A stretch of DNA of 64,000 nt, taken from positions 18,918 to 82,917 of the forward strand of contig DASZIO010000002.1 in NCBI GenBank assembly GCA_035949055.1, given 5' to 3'. This document shows, in pieces, positions 1 to 8,263 of the stretch. The DNA is from Bog-756 sp035949055. Its GTDB lineage: Bacteria; Actinomycetota; Acidimicrobiia; Acidimicrobiales; RAAP-2. Positions within the stretch are counted from its first letter, which is position 1. Every line of letters starts with the position of its first letter. The notes beneath the pieces were generated by a model, which was given only the letters and a program-made list of their open reading frames with translations, ran no database searches and had not been told where the DNA came from. The translations under genes and the position numbers were made by a program.

Positions 1-386
1 CCTACCGCCAGGCCGGCGTCACCGACCCCCGGCGGGAACTGGCCCTGGCCGAGGTGCACGACTGCTTCACCCCGACCGAGCTGGTGCTGATGGAGGACCT
101 CGGGTTCGCAGAGCGCGGCACGGCCTGGAAGGAGGTACTGGCCGGTACGTTCGACCTCGAGGGCCAGCTCCCGGTCAACCCCGACGGGGGCCTCAAGAGC
201 TTCGGCCATCCGGTCGGGGCTTCCGGGCTCCGCATGCTTTTCGAGACCTGGCTCCAGCTTCGGGGCGAAGCCACACCCGAACGGCAGATCGCCACCGACC
301 GGACGCTCGCCCTCACCCACAACCTGGGTGGCTACCCCGGGGAGATGGTGTCCTTCGTCTCAGTGGTGGGCACAGAGCTCGGCTGA
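1..386 (+). CDS. Thiolase family protein (SCP-x type), C-terminal fragment
   Basis: The 5' end lies outside the window; the reading frame begins at base 3 and ends with TGA at 384-386, leaving about 127 residues. It carries the C-terminal thiolase signature GGLKSFGHPVGASG, which holds the catalytic His. A later HNLGG stands where biosynthetic thiolases have CxGxG, which is typical of the SCP2/SCP-x-like acetyl-CoA acetyltransferase group. The likely role is thiolytic cleavage or condensation of acyl-CoA, perhaps in lipid or steroid side-chain degradation, since a CYP125-like P450 lies about 15 kb away. Its last 27 bases overlap the convergent gene that ends at 360. Family assignment is strong; the substrate is unknown. 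Confidence 0.85.
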   Translation, partial: YRQAGVTDPRRELALAEVHDCFTPTELVLMEDLGFAERGTAWKEVLAGTFDLEGQLPVNPDGGLKSFGHPVGASGLRMLFETWLQLRGEATPERQIATDRTLALTHNLGGYPGEMVSFVSVVGTELG

Positions 387-1091
387 TCCCAGGGCTTCCG
401 CTTCACGCTCGTCGAGCAACGACCACCAGGCGTCGGCCGCCCGCCGGGCCGCCCCGAAGACGAGGGCCGGATCCGCCCCACACCGGGTGAGGGCATCGAC
501 GGTCCACTCGCCGTGGTCGGCATCCATGGTGGCGTGGACGTCCCAGAATTCGCAGGCAACCGGATCGGCACCGTAGAAGCGCCGGAGACCGTCCGCCTTG
601 GATGCGGCGATGGCCGCGGCCTGGGTCTCGTAGGCGGCGAGGCCGGCCAGCGCGGCCTCGGGCCGGTCATCGACCAGCTCCTCATAGGTGGCGACCAGGG
701 CCGTCGCCGCCGGACCGGCGGCGCGTGCGGTGTCACCACCCAGACCGGCGGCGAACCGGTCGAACAGCGCCAGATGGGGCTCCGGCCTCCCGAGCTCGTC
801 AGCCAGGTTGCGCCCGACCAGCGCGGCCGCGTCGTTCCGTCCCTCGGCGGTCAGTGCACCGACCAGCTTCTCCAGTACCAGGGGAAGCGCGGCCTCGAAC
901 GCCCGATACTGGACGGCGTACTCAGCCAGCTCCCCCGCCTCCAGCCGGCCCGCCTCCCACCGACGGTAGAACGGATGGGCCAGGAGGGCTCGGCTCTCGA
1001 CCGCCCGGGCCACCGCGCCGGCCAGGGCCTGCCGGCCGGTCGTATCGATGCGGGCCGGGATGCCAGGGGGGAAGTCGGTGTGTGTGGTCAT
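360..1091 (-). CDS. CADD-like haem-oxygenase-fold di-iron protein (candidate p-aminobenzoate synthase)
   Basis: A 243-residue protein of the TenA/PqqC/CADD-like HDO superfamily. All six metal ligands expected from chlamydial CADD are present with near-identical spacing: E99, H106, E155, H186, D190 and H193 (CADD as I recall it: E81, H88, E142, H174, D178, H181). Tyr42, in HPFYRRW, aligns with the self-sacrificed Tyr27, and Lys165, ten residues after E155, with the amino-donor Lys152. CADD makes p-aminobenzoate for folate from its own tyrosine using O2 and a metal centre, so the same chemistry is plausible here. It follows the SepX/GlpR-like gene by 30 bases, a possible two-gene operon. Its end overlaps the thiolase gene convergently. 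Fold and metal site are well supported; the reaction is inferred. Confidence 0.7.
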   Translation of the reverse strand: MTTHTDFPPGIPARIDTTGRQALAGAVARAVESRALLAHPFYRRWEAGRLEAGELAEYAVQYRAFEAALPLVLEKLVGALTAEGRNDAAALVGRNLADELGRPEPHLALFDRFAAGLGGDTARAAGPAATALVATYEELVDDRPEAALAGLAAYETQAAAIAASKADGLRRFYGADPVACEFWDVHATMDADHGEWTVDALTRCGADPALVFGAARRAADAWWSLLDEREAEALGSAELCAHH

Positions 1092-1121
1092 GCCGCATCC
1101 TACCGAGCGGCTCGGAGCCGT

Positions 1122-1805
1122 TCAGCGGGCGGCCCACGCCTGCCGGGAGGGATGGGCGAACCGTCCGGCCAGTCCGGCGTCCTCGTCCACGGCCCGACCG
1201 AACGTCGGCGACAGTCCCTCGTCCCTCAGGTAGTGGAGCTTCCGACCGCGCTCCTCGGCCAGCTTCCGCAGGCGCACCAGGAGGGCGACGTAAGCGACCA
1301 GGGCCACGCCGGCCAGCGCGCTCACCACCCAGGCGGCCTTGGCCCCGGGCAGCAGTCCGAGTAGCAGGGTGGTGACGAAGGCACCAGTGAGCACGGCGAG
1401 GGTGTCACGGCGGCGGCGCCGGACCAGGTGGCGGTCGGGGGCGTCGGGAGACCGAGGTGGAACGACCGGAGGCGGCGCCACGGGGACGGCCGACTCGTCG
1501 CCGTCCCGGCCGAGGAAGGCCAGAGCCGGCCGGGGCAGCTGGTCCGCACCGACCACGGTCAGCACCGGGGCGGCACCCTCGTCGTCCGGGCCGGCAGGAC
1601 CGGCCGCACCCCCGTCGACCGCTCGCAGGCGGTAGGCGGGGGCGACGATGGGCGCGGGCGCGGAGTGCTCGAGCACCCGCAATTGCTGGTGGAAGTGGGA
1701 GATCGAGCTGATTCCGTCGCCGGTGCGTGTCCGTCGTCTCATCATGTTCGGTGCCAGGATGGCAATCCACGCGACCGCAACGATGATCACAAGGATCACG
1801 GGCAT
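1122..1805 (-). CDS. SepX/GlpR-like divisome membrane protein
   Basis: A 227-residue protein with an N-terminal transmembrane segment (MPVILVIIVAVAWIAILAP) followed by Arg-rich residues and a short helix (FHQQLRVL). A long Pro/Ala-rich linker follows, then two closely spaced transmembrane helices (about residues 140-185) and a basic tail. This layout, with N-terminal TM, MRRR, a helix containing RVL and C-terminal paired TMs, matches the actinobacterial SepX/GlpR (gephyrin-like molybdotransferase receptor) family, which links to the divisome. ATG at 1805 is preceded by a GAGGAG ribosome site, which fixes the start; the frame is open further upstream but does not look coding. Distant match by layout rather than strong motifs, so medium certainty. 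Confidence 0.55.
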   Translation of the reverse strand: MPVILVIIVAVAWIAILAPNMMRRRTRTGDGISSISHFHQQLRVLEHSAPAPIVAPAYRLRAVDGGAAGPAGPDDEGAAPVLTVVGADQLPRPALAFLGRDGDESAVPVAPPPVVPPRSPDAPDRHLVRRRRRDTLAVLTGAFVTTLLLGLLPGAKAAWVVSALAGVALVAYVALLVRLRKLAEERGRKLHYLRDEGLSPTFGRAVDEDAGLAGRFAHPSRQAWAAR

Positions 1806-2013
1806 CAACTCCTCGACCTGCCGACCTTGCGGAAAAAACCCTAACGAGGGGTAATTCGGCAGTGGTGGATGGTCAGGGATGACAATGCCGACATCGGCCA
1901 GGCGCGCCTCAACGCCCTCCCCGGGTGACGCCTGTCTACACCCTTCGAGCGCCCCCATGCCAGTCGCGGAAACGCCCCAGGTGAGCCCACCCGCCGTTCG
2001 GTAGGGTCGCCGC

Positions 2014-2685
2014 GTGACCGCCTTCGCCGCGCTCATGGTCGTGGCTGCGGTCGCCGCCGCGGTCGACTGGGTGGCCGTCGGGACGTCGAACAAGCAGCTC
2101 GAATACCTGGCTAAGCCGGCAGTGCTCGCCGCCCTGATGGCCGCGGCCGCGGCCATCCCGGCGGGCCGGATCGACCTGGTCGACCGGCGCTGGTGGTTCG
2201 TAGCCGCGCTGGGCGCCTGCCTGGCCGGAGACGTCCTGTTGATGCTCCCGGGCGAGCTGTTCGTCCCGGGTCTTGCCGCGTTCCTCGCCGGGCACACGTT
2301 GTTCATCGGCGGGTTCCTCCAGCCCCCGTCGCCGGACGGGGGACCGCCGTTCTCCTTCTCCCCCACCGGCCTCATCACCGCGGCGGTGCTGGTCGTGGTG
2401 GTCGAGTCGGTGCCGGCCGCACTGATCATCCGCTCGCTGTCGGGTGAGGGGCGACGCGGGCTGGTAGTCCCCGTTGTCGTGTACATGGCGGCCGTCGTGA
2501 CGATGGCCGTCCTGGCCTGCAACGTCGGGAACGCGGTGGCCGCCGTCGGTGCCCTTCTGTTCCTCGCCTCCGACACCGTGCTGGCCTTCGATCGGTTCGT
2601 GGTGCCGGTCCCCCGGGGCCACCTCGTCGTGCACGTGACCTATCACCTCGGCCAGGCGTTGTTGGTCCTCTCGCTCCTGGGCTGA
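2014..2685 (+). CDS. Lysoplasmalogenase (YhhN/TMEM86 family) membrane protein
   Basis: A 223-residue hydrophobic protein with about seven to eight membrane segments. It shows YhhN-family features: LAKP in the first loop, a conserved GD pair in the third segment (CLAGDVLLMLPG), AGHTLFIGGF, and the C-terminal signatures SDTVLAFDRF and YHLGQALL. Family members hydrolyse the vinyl-ether bond of lysoplasmalogens or are of unknown function in bacteria. The start is GTG at 2014, reading MTAFAALMVV. It is divergent from the SepX-like gene (208 bases between starts) and convergent with the ABC permease. Family assignment is confident; the enzymatic role is inferred. Confidence 0.8.
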   Translation: MTAFAALMVVAAVAAAVDWVAVGTSNKQLEYLAKPAVLAALMAAAAAIPAGRIDLVDRRWWFVAALGACLAGDVLLMLPGELFVPGLAAFLAGHTLFIGGFLQPPSPDGGPPFSFSPTGLITAAVLVVVVESVPAALIIRSLSGEGRRGLVVPVVVYMAAVVTMAVLACNVGNAVAAVGALLFLASDTVLAFDRFVVPVPRGHLVVHVTYHLGQALLVLSLLG

Positions 2686-2743
2686 CGTCGGCGACCGACA
2701 CCCCGATGTTGGACGGGCTGAAGCACGGCGCGCCTGGGGGGCG

Positions 2744-3604
2744 CTATTCGGTGGTGCGCCGGCGGTAGAGGCGGGCGGCCAATGGGCCGGAGACGGCCAG
2801 GATGGCCAGCGACCAGGCGAGCGCGGCCCACACCGGATGCTGCATCGGCCAGGCCTGGATCGACCCCGACGGGTTGGGGTTGCCGAACAGGTCCCGGCAG
2901 GCCGCGGTGACCGCGCTGACGGGGTTCCAGTTGGCCATGGTCTGGAGCCAGTCGGGCATGTGTTGGGTGGGCACCATGGCGTTGGACACGAACGCCAGCG
3001 GGAAGAGGATGATGAGCCCGACCGACTGGGCCGACTCGGGTCCCTTGCTGACCAGGCCGAGGCAGGCGCAGGCCCAGCTCAGGGCGTAGGCGAACAGCAG
3101 CGCCACACCGAACCCGGCTGCCACCGAGGCCGGGCTGGCGTGGGTCCGCCAGCCGATGGCGAGCCCGGTGAGCGCCACGATCAGCGTGCACAGGGCTGAG
3201 GACAGGAGATCGGCCATGGAGCGCCCGGCCAGCACCGCGGCCCGCCACATGGGCAGCGTGCGGAAGCGCTCGATGGCGCCCGTCGACAGGTCGGTGCTGA
3301 GCCCCACCGCGGTGCCCATCGCCGAGGTGGTGAGGTTCAACAGCAGTAGGCCGGCGATGGCGAAGTCGGTGTAATTGGCGCCATGGGGCAGGACGATGCC
3401 GGCTCCGAACACGTACACGAACAGCAGGGTGAACAGGACGGGCTGGATGGTCACGTCCGAGAGCTGGGCCGGCTCGCGCTGGATGTGGACCAGGTTCCTG
3501 CGGGTGAGGACGACGGTATTGCGCCAGCAGGTGCCGAGGCGTCCGACCGGGCCGGTCCGACCGGCCGTCGCCGGCGACGCGGGGGGTGCCAGGGTGATCG
3601 TCAC
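2744..3604 (-). CDS. ABC-2 type exporter permease (DrrB-like)
   Basis: A 286-residue integral membrane protein of the ABC-2 family. A cytoplasmic N-terminus leads into six predicted membrane segments, the first containing PVLFTLLFVYVFG. The family signature region (GPESAQSVGLIILFPLAFVS followed by MPDWLQTMANWNPVSAV) is clear and matches daunorubicin-type DrrB permeases. Its start codon overlaps the stop of the upstream ATPase gene (ATGA at 3601-3604), so the two are translationally coupled and surely form one exporter. The substrate could be a drug, lipid or secondary metabolite; nothing nearby decides it. Confidence 0.88.
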   Translation of the reverse strand: MTITLAPPASPATAGRTGPVGRLGTCWRNTVVLTRRNLVHIQREPAQLSDVTIQPVLFTLLFVYVFGAGIVLPHGANYTDFAIAGLLLLNLTTSAMGTAVGLSTDLSTGAIERFRTLPMWRAAVLAGRSMADLLSSALCTLIVALTGLAIGWRTHASPASVAAGFGVALLFAYALSWACACLGLVSKGPESAQSVGLIILFPLAFVSNAMVPTQHMPDWLQTMANWNPVSAVTAACRDLFGNPNPSGSIQAWPMQHPVWAALAWSLAILAVSGPLAARLYRRRTTE

Positions 3605-4593
3605 GGCCGGACCTCCTCGAGATCGGAGCGGGGCAGGTCGTCGAGCGATGGCGCGGGCGCGTCACCACCGGTCAGGGCGAAGAACACATCGTCGAGCGAC
3701 GGCTGGCGGACTTCGATGTCGTCGACCAGCACGCCCGCCTCGTCGAGGGCTCGGATCACGGTATTGGCCAGGCCGGAGCGGGAGCGGACCGGCGCGGCCA
3801 ATTGCCGACCCTCCGCCCGCACCTGGATGCGGCCGGACACGAAGGGCTCCAGCGCGGCAACAGCCACCGGATGAGCGGCGCTCAGGGTGATCTCCAGCCT
3901 GGCTCCGCCCGTCGCAGCCTTGAGCTCCTGGGCGGAGCCCCCGGCGATCACGAGCCCGTGGTCGATGACGACGATCCGATCGGCCAGCCGGTCCGCCTCT
4001 TCGAGGTACTGGGTGGTGAGCAGGATGGTGGTGCCATCTGCCGCCAGCTCCCGGATCACGTCCCACATCCGGCTCCGGCTGGTGGGGTCGAGCCCCGTGG
4101 TCGGCTCGTCCAGGAACAACACCGACGGCCGGGTCACGAGGCTGGCGGCCAAATCGAGCCGGCGTCGCATCCCGCCCGAGTAGCCCTTGACGACCCGGTC
4201 GGCGGCGGGGGTGAGGTCGAACCGCTCGAGCAGGTCGGCCGTCCGGGTGCGGGCCTCGGAAGCTCGCAGCCCACTCAGCTCGGCCACCACCCGCAGGTTC
4301 TGGCGTCCGGTGAGGAGGTCGTCCAGGGTGGCGTCCTGAGCGGTCACGCCGATCAGACGCCTCACCGCGGCGGCCGCTCGCACCACGTCGTGCCCGGCCA
4401 CCCGGCCCCGACCCGAATCGGGGAGGGCGAGCGTGGTGAGGATCCGGACCGCGGTCGTCTTGCCGGCCCCGTTCGGACCCAGCACACCGAGGATCGACCC
4501 GGCGGGGGCGGCCAGGCTGACCCCGGCCAGGGCCCGGGTCGGGCCGTAGTGCTTGACCAGGTTGTCCGCCTCGATCATGGGAACTGCTGACAC
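3601..4593 (-). CDS. ABC exporter ATP-binding protein (DrrA-like)
   Basis: A 330-residue ATPase with Walker A GPNGAGKT (residues 39-46), signature YSGGMRRRLDLAASL, Walker B VLFLDEPTTGLD and a C-terminal extension ending in the DrrA-type QPSLDDVFFALTG motif. It energises the permease encoded directly downstream. The start is GTG at 4593, preceded at about four bases by AGGAGG. DrrA-type systems export daunorubicin in Streptomyces and phthiocerol lipids in mycobacteria, so export of a hydrophobic compound is likely. Confidence 0.9.
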   Translation of the reverse strand: MSAVPMIEADNLVKHYGPTRALAGVSLAAPAGSILGVLGPNGAGKTTAVRILTTLALPDSGRGRVAGHDVVRAAAAVRRLIGVTAQDATLDDLLTGRQNLRVVAELSGLRASEARTRTADLLERFDLTPAADRVVKGYSGGMRRRLDLAASLVTRPSVLFLDEPTTGLDPTSRSRMWDVIRELAADGTTILLTTQYLEEADRLADRIVVIDHGLVIAGGSAQELKAATGGARLEITLSAAHPVAVAALEPFVSGRIQVRAEGRQLAAPVRSRSGLANTVIRALDEAGVLVDDIEVRQPSLDDVFFALTGGDAPAPSLDDLPRSDLEEVRP

Positions 4594-4721
4594 GGGTCCT
4601 CCTGGTCGGGGTCAGGGCCGAGTGATATCGCTGACAGCCGAATTCGCCGCCTCTTCCAGCAGCTTCATACTCTGCGGCTGCCGGCCGGGCCAGTCCAGCC
4701 GGAGCAGGACCGCTTTCCGGC

Positions 4722-5531
4722 CTAAGCGGAACGGGCCACCCAGCGCTCGCCACGGTGTTCGACGACGACGTCGACCTCGAAGGCACACGAAACCGCCCGG
4801 CTGTTGAGGACGTCGTGGATCGGGCCGGCCGCCACCAGTCGTCCGCGCCGCAGCAGCGCGGCGTGAGTCACCCCGGGCGGGATTTCCTCCAGGTGGTGGG
4901 TGACGAAGACCAACGGCGGCACGGCCGGATCTGCGGCCAGGGTGGCCAGGCGGCGGAGCAACCGCTCCCGCGCCCCGAGGTCGAGGCCGGCCGCCGGCTC
5001 GTCCATCAGGACGAGCTCCGGCTCCCCCATGAGGGCCCGGGCCAACAGCACCTGTTGACGCTCACCTTCGGACAGCAACCCGAATGGTCGTTCGGCGAAG
5101 GCCGGGCCGCCGAATCCGGCTTCGGACAGCAGGGCGTGCGCCCGGTCCCTGTCCAGGTCCGAGTAGTCGTGCCACCAGATCTCCAGCGCGGCATGTCGAC
5201 CGGTGAGCACCGCGTCGAACGCCGGCAACGTAGGGCGGAGGGTTCGTGCGACCGAGGCACTGACCACGGCGATGCGTCGCCGTAGCTCCCGCATATCGAC
5301 CCGGCCCAGTCGTTCCCCGAGCAGCTCGACCGCGCCACGCGTGGGCCACAGTGACGAACCGGCCACCCGTAGGAGGGTCGTCTTGCCCGACCCGTTCGGT
5401 CCGAGCAGGACCCACCGGTCGCTCGTACCGACCGACCAGGTGATGTCATCGAGCAGCGCGTTGCCGTCGCGGACGACCGACACACCGTCCATCCGTATGA
5501 CCGGTCCGTTCCTCGCCGGGGATTCGCTCAT
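4722..5531 (-). CDS. ABC transporter ATPase, COG1119 (ModF/PhrA-like) type
   Basis: A 269-residue ATP-binding subunit with Walker A GPNGSGKTT, a degenerate signature LSEGERQQVLLARAL, Walker B LVLMDEPAAGLD and switch His in FVTHHLEEIP. The C-loop SEGE instead of SGGQ, together with the HHLEEIP ending, fits the COG1119 group of soluble, permease-less ABC ATPases. I chose ATG at 5531 (MSESPARNGP) because the upstream residues look non-coding and the 135-base gap up to the divergent TfoX-like gene holds two copies of AATTGCGCCGACC. No permease gene adjoins it, so a role in regulation, repair or use of a distant partner is open. Confidence 0.75.
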   Translation of the reverse strand: MSESPARNGPVIRMDGVSVVRDGNALLDDITWSVGTSDRWVLLGPNGSGKTTLLRVAGSSLWPTRGAVELLGERLGRVDMRELRRRIAVVSASVARTLRPTLPAFDAVLTGRHAALEIWWHDYSDLDRDRAHALLSEAGFGGPAFAERPFGLLSEGERQQVLLARALMGEPELVLMDEPAAGLDLGARERLLRRLATLAADPAVPPLVFVTHHLEEIPPGVTHAALLRRGRLVAAGPIHDVLNSRAVSCAFEVDVVVEHRGERWVARSA

Positions 5532-5664
5532 CGGTGGGCTGCAGCCGGTGCCGAGATCACCTCGCGAACATAGTGCCCTCCTAAATTGCGCCGACCCCAA
5601 TTGCGCCGACCACGCCTTGCTGTCGCCCCCAGGCGGCGGACGCACGCCCACTACGATCACGGCG

Positions 5665-6000
5665 ATGGCCTACGACGAGGACATCGCCGACCGCATTCGG
5701 GAGGTGATCGGTACCGAACGCGGTCTCACGGAGAAGAAGATGTTCGGGGGCCTGGCTTTCCTGATAGGCGGGAACATGGCCGTCGCGGCCAGCGGACAGG
5801 GCGGCGTCCTCGTACGGGTGGATCCCGAGCAGTCGGACCGTCTCGTCGATTCGACGGACGCCACCACTGCAGTGATGCGCGGCCGGCCGATGCAGGGTTG
5901 GTTGCGGGTCGCGCCCGAGCACCTGAGGACCAAGCGTCAACTGAACAGGTGGGTGGGACTCGGAGTCGCCTTCGCCCGTTCGCTCCCGGTGAAGAAGTGA
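5665..6000 (+). CDS. TfoX N-terminal domain protein
   Basis: A 111-residue protein matching the TfoX/Sxy N-terminal domain: RIREVIG, then the family hallmark EKKMFGGLAFLIGGNMAV, then a central R-V-P-E (VRVDPEQ) and a final GWLRVAP element. In gamma-proteobacteria the full protein regulates competence. Stand-alone N-domains such as this are widespread in actinobacteria and have no established role. The start is ATG at 5665 (MAYDEDIADR). It is convergent with the sigma factor gene at 6049. Confidence 0.8.
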   Translation: MAYDEDIADRIREVIGTERGLTEKKMFGGLAFLIGGNMAVAASGQGGVLVRVDPEQSDRLVDSTDATTAVMRGRPMQGWLRVAPEHLRTKRQLNRWVGLGVAFARSLPVKK

Positions 6001-6048
6001 CCCCTCCGGCGCCGACCGGTCCGCCAGGCTCCGCACCGCGGAGCGGAT

Positions 6049-7287
6049 CTAGCCGTCGAGCTGGGCCAGCCGGCGGCTGAGGAATTCCCGCTCGACCGAG
6101 TTCTCGTTGAGCAACAGCGCTTCCTCGTAGGCCAGGCGGGCCTCGGCGAGCCGGCCGAGTCTCCGGAGGAAGTCCGCCCGGGCCGCCGCCAGGTAACTGT
6201 ACGAAGCCAGCAGTGGCTCGGTGGCGAGGCGCTCGAGGGCGGCGAGACCGGCCGCGGGCCCCTCGGCGAATCCGACGGCCACCGCCCGGTTGAGCGCCAC
6301 GATGGGCGAGGGCCACACCGGAAGGAGCAGGTCGTAGAGGGCCACGATCTCCGCCCAGTCGGTGGCCTCCCACGAGGGTGCCTCGGCATGCACGGCGGCG
6401 ATGGCGGCCATCAGCGCGAAGCGGCTGGGCGGCCGCCGGCTCAGCGCCTCACGGGCCAGGGCGATCCCCTCGGCGATGGCGCCGGGATCCCAGGCGGAGC
6501 GGTCCTGGTCGGGGAGAAGGACGAGGTGGCCTCCGGCGTCGGTCCTGGTCGGCCGCCGGACGTCGGTCAGCACGATGAGCGCCAGCAGACCGGCCACCTC
6601 GGTGTTGTCGGGCAATAGGGTCCGCAGGACCCGGGCCAGATGACGTGCCCGTTCGACCAGGTCCCGACGCACGAGGTCGGCACCGACCGGGGCGGTGTGA
6701 CCGGTAGTGAACACGAGATGGACGACCGTTGTCACCGCGTCGATTCGTGCTGGCAGCTCGACCAGCGGTGGTACGCGGTACGGGATGCGAGCCGAGGCGA
6801 TCTTCTTCTTCGCCCGGGTGATGCGGGCCGCCATGGTCGGCTCGCTGACCAGGAAGGCCCGGGCGACCTCAGCGGTGGTCAGTCCGCAGACCAGACGCAG
6901 CGTGAGAGCCACCTGTGCTTCGGGGGCAAGGGCCGGGTGACAACAGGTGAAGATGAGCCGGAGCCGATCGTCTGTCACCGCCGGCAGTTCGGATTCATCG
7001 GACGGGGCGGGCACGGCCTCTTGCACGAGCAGCGGCAGCTTGCGCGACTCGGTCGAGCGACGCCGCAGCTGGTCCAGGGCGGCCCGCCGGGCGACCGTGG
7101 TGAGCCACGCTCCGGGTCGATCTGGAATCCCCGAGCTGGACCACGAGCTCAGGGCCCGGGCGTAGGCGTCCTGCACGCACTCTTCGGCGGTATCGAGATC
7201 CCCGGTGACCCGGATGGTCGCGGCCAGGACGTACCCCCACTCGCGGCGATGCGCATCCGCCACCGCCGCCTCGACGTCGGCGTTCAC
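6049..7287 (-). CDS. ECF RNA polymerase sigma factor, ECF42-like with C-terminal extension
   Basis: A 412-residue sigma factor. Region 2 is DLDTAEECVQDAYARAL with DRPGAWLTTVARR, and region 4 is GLTTAEVARAFLVSEPTMAARITRAKKKI. A C-terminal extension of more than 200 residues follows (DUF6596-like, then TPR-like repeats ending in EEALLLNENSVEREFL). This build is typical of the ECF42 group, which has no anti-sigma factor and is usually adjacent to genes for YCII/DGPF-domain proteins; here such a gene lies 15 bases upstream. It is therefore likely to direct transcription of the neighbouring YCII genes under an unknown signal sensed by the C-terminal extension. Confidence 0.88.
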   Translation of the reverse strand: MNADVEAAVADAHRREWGYVLAATIRVTGDLDTAEECVQDAYARALSSWSSSGIPDRPGAWLTTVARRAALDQLRRRSTESRKLPLLVQEAVPAPSDESELPAVTDDRLRLIFTCCHPALAPEAQVALTLRLVCGLTTAEVARAFLVSEPTMAARITRAKKKIASARIPYRVPPLVELPARIDAVTTVVHLVFTTGHTAPVGADLVRRDLVERARHLARVLRTLLPDNTEVAGLLALIVLTDVRRPTRTDAGGHLVLLPDQDRSAWDPGAIAEGIALAREALSRRPPSRFALMAAIAAVHAEAPSWEATDWAEIVALYDLLLPVWPSPIVALNRAVAVGFAEGPAAGLAALERLATEPLLASYSYLAAARADFLRRLGRLAEARLAYEEALLLNENSVEREFLSRRLAQLDG

Positions 7288-7302
7288 GATCCCCGGCCGC
7301 GG

Positions 7303-7650
7303 TCAATCGAAGGTGCGGATGGGGCGGACCTCGATGCCCCCGAAGGGTGACGGGACCTGCTTGGCCAACGTCAGCGCTTCGTCCAGGTCGGCCGCCTCGA
7401 CCAGGTAGTAGCCACCCAGTGCCTCCTTCGTCTCGGCGAACGGCCCATCGGTGATGACGAAGCTTCCGTTCTGACCCCGACGGACGCTGGTGGCCGAGCC
7501 CGTGTGCTCCAGGGCATCGCCGGCCCGGATGGTACCCTGGTTGGCCTCTCCGAAGGCCGCATGTCCGGCCAGGATGGCCGCGGTGGCCTCGTCACCGGCC
7601 GCGTCCAGCGCCTGTTCGTCCCCATAGATCAACAATAGGTAGTGGGCCAC
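7303..7650 (-). CDS. YCII/DGPF-domain protein
   Basis: A 115-residue protein starting VAHYLLLIYGDE. It contains the hallmark VITDGPFAETKEALGGYYLVEA and ends in GGIEVRPIRTF, a standard single DGPF domain with a dimeric alpha/beta-barrel fold. GTG at 7650 is preceded by GGGAGAG, which supports the start. The sigma factor gene follows at once, the classic ECF42 gene pair. The biochemical role of DGPF proteins is unknown; they may be enzymes or ligand binders controlled by the sigma factor. Confidence 0.88.
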   Translation of the reverse strand: MAHYLLLIYGDEQALDAAGDEATAAILAGHAAFGEANQGTIRAGDALEHTGSATSVRRGQNGSFVITDGPFAETKEALGGYYLVEAADLDEALTLAKQVPSPFGGIEVRPIRTFD

Positions 7651-7868
7651 TTCACTCTCCCTTTCCGAACCCTTCCGAGCACCTCGGGCACGATGGCGCT
7701 TCTGGCTTCTCGACGTGTGAGGAAGTCCCGGATCGACAGTCTTAGAGGAATTCCTCGTCGAACGGTTCAGTCTCACCGTTCGGGCAGAACGTTGTCGATC
7801 CGGAGCACATCCGTCCGTCGGAAGTGGTGAGCCGGCACCGTGCCGGCGCTAGTGGAAGGAGCAAGACC

Positions 7869-8156
7869 GTGTCCAGCTTTATCTTCTCGTTCCGGGGTGA
7901 CAAGGACAGGACCCTCTCAGCTGACGAAGAGGCCGCCTGGGGGCAGTGGTTCGGAGAGATCGGCGCCTCGATCGCCGACATGGGCAGCCGGGTCGGCCAG
8001 ACGTCGGTGGTCGGATCCGGCCGCTCGGCCAACGTGCTGACGGGTTACACCGTGATCACGGCCGACGACCTCAAGGCGGCCACCGCGTTGGCCGAGGGCT
8101 GCCCCGCGCTGCGTCAGGGGGGTGGCGTCGAGGTGGGCGAGCTCATCCCCATGTGA
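7869..8156 (+). CDS. YCII-like domain protein, divergent from the ECF42 pair
   Basis: A 95-residue protein starting at GTG 7869 (VSSFIFSFRGDKD), with AAGGAG eight bases upstream. Residues WGQWFGEIGASIADMGSRVG, GYTVITADDLKAATALAEGCP and VEVGELIPM match the YCII/DGPF-related fold, although the DGPF core itself is absent. It is transcribed away from the sigma factor operon across a 218-base gap. That gap holds a perfect short inverted repeat, GCCGGCA CCG TGCCGGC (7831-7847), just upstream of its ribosome site, possibly an operator or 5' stem. A target of the adjacent sigma factor is plausible. Confidence 0.75.
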   Translation: MSSFIFSFRGDKDRTLSADEEAAWGQWFGEIGASIADMGSRVGQTSVVGSGRSANVLTGYTVITADDLKAATALAEGCPALRQGGGVEVGELIPM

Positions 8157-8210
8157 CCGTCCCGATCCCACCGTCGCCGGCCCGGAGGTCAAACCCGTGC
8201 CGACCAGGCG

Positions 8211-8245
8211 CACCAGTTGCCGGCCGTTGTGGCCGGCAACTGGTG
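8211..8245. terminator. Bidirectional terminator-like hairpin
   Basis: A perfect 15-base inverted repeat, CACCAGTTGCCGGCC with a 5-base loop (GTTGT) and its exact complement. It sits in the 107-base gap between two convergent genes, the YCII-like gene ending at 8156 and ychF ending at 8264. There is no T tract on either side, so it may act as a transcript-end stem or a weak terminator on both strands. Confidence 0.7.
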
Positions 8246-8263
8246 ATGGGCCGGCACGAACCC

